From: CAYWXK01 sp964462515
GTDB lineage: Bacteria > Planctomycetota > Phycisphaerae > Sedimentisphaerales > Anaerobacaceae
Assembly (NCBI GenBank): GCA_964462515.1
Contig: CAYWXK010000098.1
Location: 1 to 6,610, forward strand
DNA: 6,610 nt
Direction of reading: 5' to 3'
Below, piece by piece: positions 5,975 through 6,610 of this stretch. How positions within the stretch are numbered: the stretch's first letter is position 1; every line of letters begins with the position of its first letter. A program made the translations under genes and the position numbers. Under the pieces are notes generated by a model. The model did not search any database. It was not told the origin of the DNA and worked only from the letters and a program-made list of their open reading frames with translations.

Positions 5975-6010
5975 GGACCAACGCATTCGGCAAGGTTCTT
6001 CCGTTGGCCC
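5975..6010 (-). promoter_or_regulatory. Leader 3 upstream hairpin
   Basis: GGGCCAACG (6010-6002, minus strand) pairs with CGTTGGTCC (5983-5975) over 9 bp, with one G-U, around an 18-nt loop. It starts within about 5 nt of the predicted transcript start and precedes the terminator-like hairpin. Its 3' arm contains GCGTT, complementary to AACGC at the base of the terminator, so an antiterminator pairing is conceivable. No known riboswitch consensus is recognised. Confidence 0.45.
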
Positions 6011-6020
6011 ACCTGGCTTT

Positions 6021-6050
6021 TTTATACCAGATTAGCTATGTTCTCGCCAA
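6021..6050 (-). promoter_or_regulatory. Promoter P3 (sigma70-like) for the prepilin-type gene
   Basis: On the minus strand: -35 TTGGCG (6050-6045), 18-nt spacer, -10 TATAAA (6026-6021) preceded by TGG. Expected start is near 6014, giving a leader of about 125 nt. The -35 box is poorer than in P2, but the flanks AAATTTAC and GGTATAAA are kept, so the extended -10 may carry more weight here. Confidence 0.65.
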
Positions 6051-6165
6051 GTAAATTTTTGATTAAAATTTTGTAAGGCACGTAACCTCTGCACTTACAA
6101 GACCTTACGGCCTTCCCGCCGAGAAAACCCCTGTCAAAAGATTTTGCCACGTCTATTATTTTTCC
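6021..6165. repeat. Dispersed promoter/upstream block, copy 3
   Basis: This is the partner of 4337-4500, upstream of a gene of a different family. The conserved 35-bp core is 6082-6116. Several GTAA/TTAC half-sites lie within about 40 bp: TTGTAAGG, CGTAACC, CTTACAA and CCTTACGG. TTGTAAG and CTTACAA form a 7-bp inverted repeat. A 63-codon minus-strand frame across this block (6213-6022) shows no recognisable protein and is not called. Confidence 0.75.
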
Positions 6166-6296
6166 CCTCTCCGTTGCCTGCTTAGCCCAGTAACTTGGAA
6201 CATCTGGTGTCATTGCCGCTGGTTAAAAAACACACAACAGATTTCATGGCTGTATCATCGCCTGCGGTTTATCCAGGCCATCTTAAAAATTAACTG

Positions 6297-6434
6297 ATGG
6301 ATGATGAATACTTTGATTCTACTGGTGAAAATCAGAAATTAGAAGGCATAGCAGAGCAGGATGGATCTGACCTCTCGATACCTTTGGGGCACAGGATTTT
6401 CCGAACAGATTCTAAAGGCTTGAAATCGTTTTAG
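6297..6434 (+). CDS. Doubtful small ORF of 45 codons
   Basis: ATG at 6297 opens a frame reading MDDEYFDSTGENQKLEGIAE and onward to TAG at 6432. The composition is acidic and protein-like, but there is no Shine-Dalgarno, an in-frame TAA lies 3 nt before the ATG, and no family is recognised. The same frame upstream of that TAA also reads plausibly from ATG 6246 (MAVSSPAVYPGHLKN), so this could be the decayed remnant of a longer gene. It opposes the direction of every other gene here. Most likely not an active gene. Confidence 0.2.
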   Translation: MDDEYFDSTGENQKLEGIAEQDGSDLSIPLGHRIFRTDSKGLKSF

Positions 6435-6534
6435 CACCTACAACTGTGCTACAACCCAAAAACCCAATAGCTCATAAAATCGGAAAAATCGCTAATATAT
6501 AAGATACGTAACATCAACGACTTAAAAAATATTT

Positions 6535-6566
6535 AAAAAATGCAACCGTTTTATATATCCGGCTGC
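6535..6566 (-). terminator. Intrinsic terminator of the gene entering from the right
   Basis: On the minus strand GCAGCCG (6566-6560) pairs with CGGTTGC (6548-6542), 7 bp with one G-U, around an 11-nt AT-rich loop, followed by ATTTTTT. On the plus strand the same arms have an A-C mismatch and no U-tract follows, so the minus orientation fits better. It begins 14 nt after a TAA at 6581. Confidence 0.65.
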
Positions 6567-6580
6567 GACTTCTTGCACTA

Positions 6581-6610
6581 TTACATAACCATTTCATGCA
6601 ACTCGTTCCG
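6581..6610 (-). CDS. Possible 3' end of an upstream gene (last 9 codons)
   Basis: The frame RNELHEMVM followed by TAA runs from the right edge and is placed directly before an intrinsic terminator on the same strand. Position relative to the terminator is the main support. Nine residues are too few to identify a family. Confidence 0.35.
   Translation of the reverse strand, partial: RNELHEMVM

Noticed and set aside
6022..6213. 63-codon minus-strand frame
   Set aside because: It spans the repeated promoter/upstream block, ends inside promoter P3, and the matching copy at 4337-4500 does not keep the frame.
6432..6451. 6-bp hairpin TAGCAC/GTGCTA as a terminator or tRNA fragment
   Set aside because: The stem is short, no real U-tract follows on either strand, and there is no tRNA-like cloverleaf around it.
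1..6610. CRISPR array, rRNA, tRNA or defence system
   Set aside because: No regularly spaced identical repeats, no rRNA or tRNA signatures, and no nuclease, helicase or toxin motifs were seen.

Overview
The window looks like a piece of a Planctomycetota chromosome, most likely of the Phycisphaerae/Sedimentisphaerales type. This is inferred from family style, not from a marker gene. Three traits point there: a secreted protein alternating LamG modules with fibronectin-like modules that carry the YYWR-(I/V)-DE signature, a LamG protein ending in a PEP-CTERM sorting signal, and a prepilin-like protein with an AFTLIELLVVIAIIALLMA head and an H-X9-DG motif. Every convincing gene is on the minus strand, so transcription runs from high to low coordinates.

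Layout in transcription order. At 6610-6581 there is a possible gene tail with an intrinsic terminator (6566-6535). The gap 6534-6051 holds no convincing gene, only a 45-codon plus-strand ORF of doubtful reality and one copy of a dispersed upstream block. Promoter P3 (6050-6021) leads through a structured leader containing a terminator-like hairpin to the prepilin-type gene (5890-5054). Between 5053 and 4501 lies a decayed insertion-sequence transposase fragment (about 4926-4672). A second copy of the upstream block and promoter P2 (4366-4337) follow, then a leader of about 300 nt and the PEP-CTERM LamG gene (4032-3232), closed by a strong intrinsic terminator (3188-3145). After a short zone of degenerate repeats comes promoter P1 (2915-2887), a leader of about 350 nt with interleaved inverted repeats, and a large multi-domain LamG/Fn3-like gene (2524 to beyond position 1; 841 codons visible).

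How the parts fit. All three complete or near-complete genes encode exported or cell-surface proteins. They are not one operon: each has its own promoter, and the three promoters look like copies of one cassette (AAATTTACTTG core, extended -10 TGGTATAAA). In two copies the similarity reaches about 110-130 bp upstream of the -35 box and then stops abruptly at the -10 box, so unrelated leaders follow related promoters. The PEP-CTERM LamG gene and the first LamG module of the large gene share 25-nt identical stretches and similar leader hairpins, which suggests a duplication that also carried upstream sequence.

I found no new enzymatic or defence system. The most unusual material is regulatory: the shared promoter/upstream cassette, a potential pseudoknot in leader 1, and an attenuator-like hairpin in leader 3. 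These are visible in the sequence, but any function is inference.
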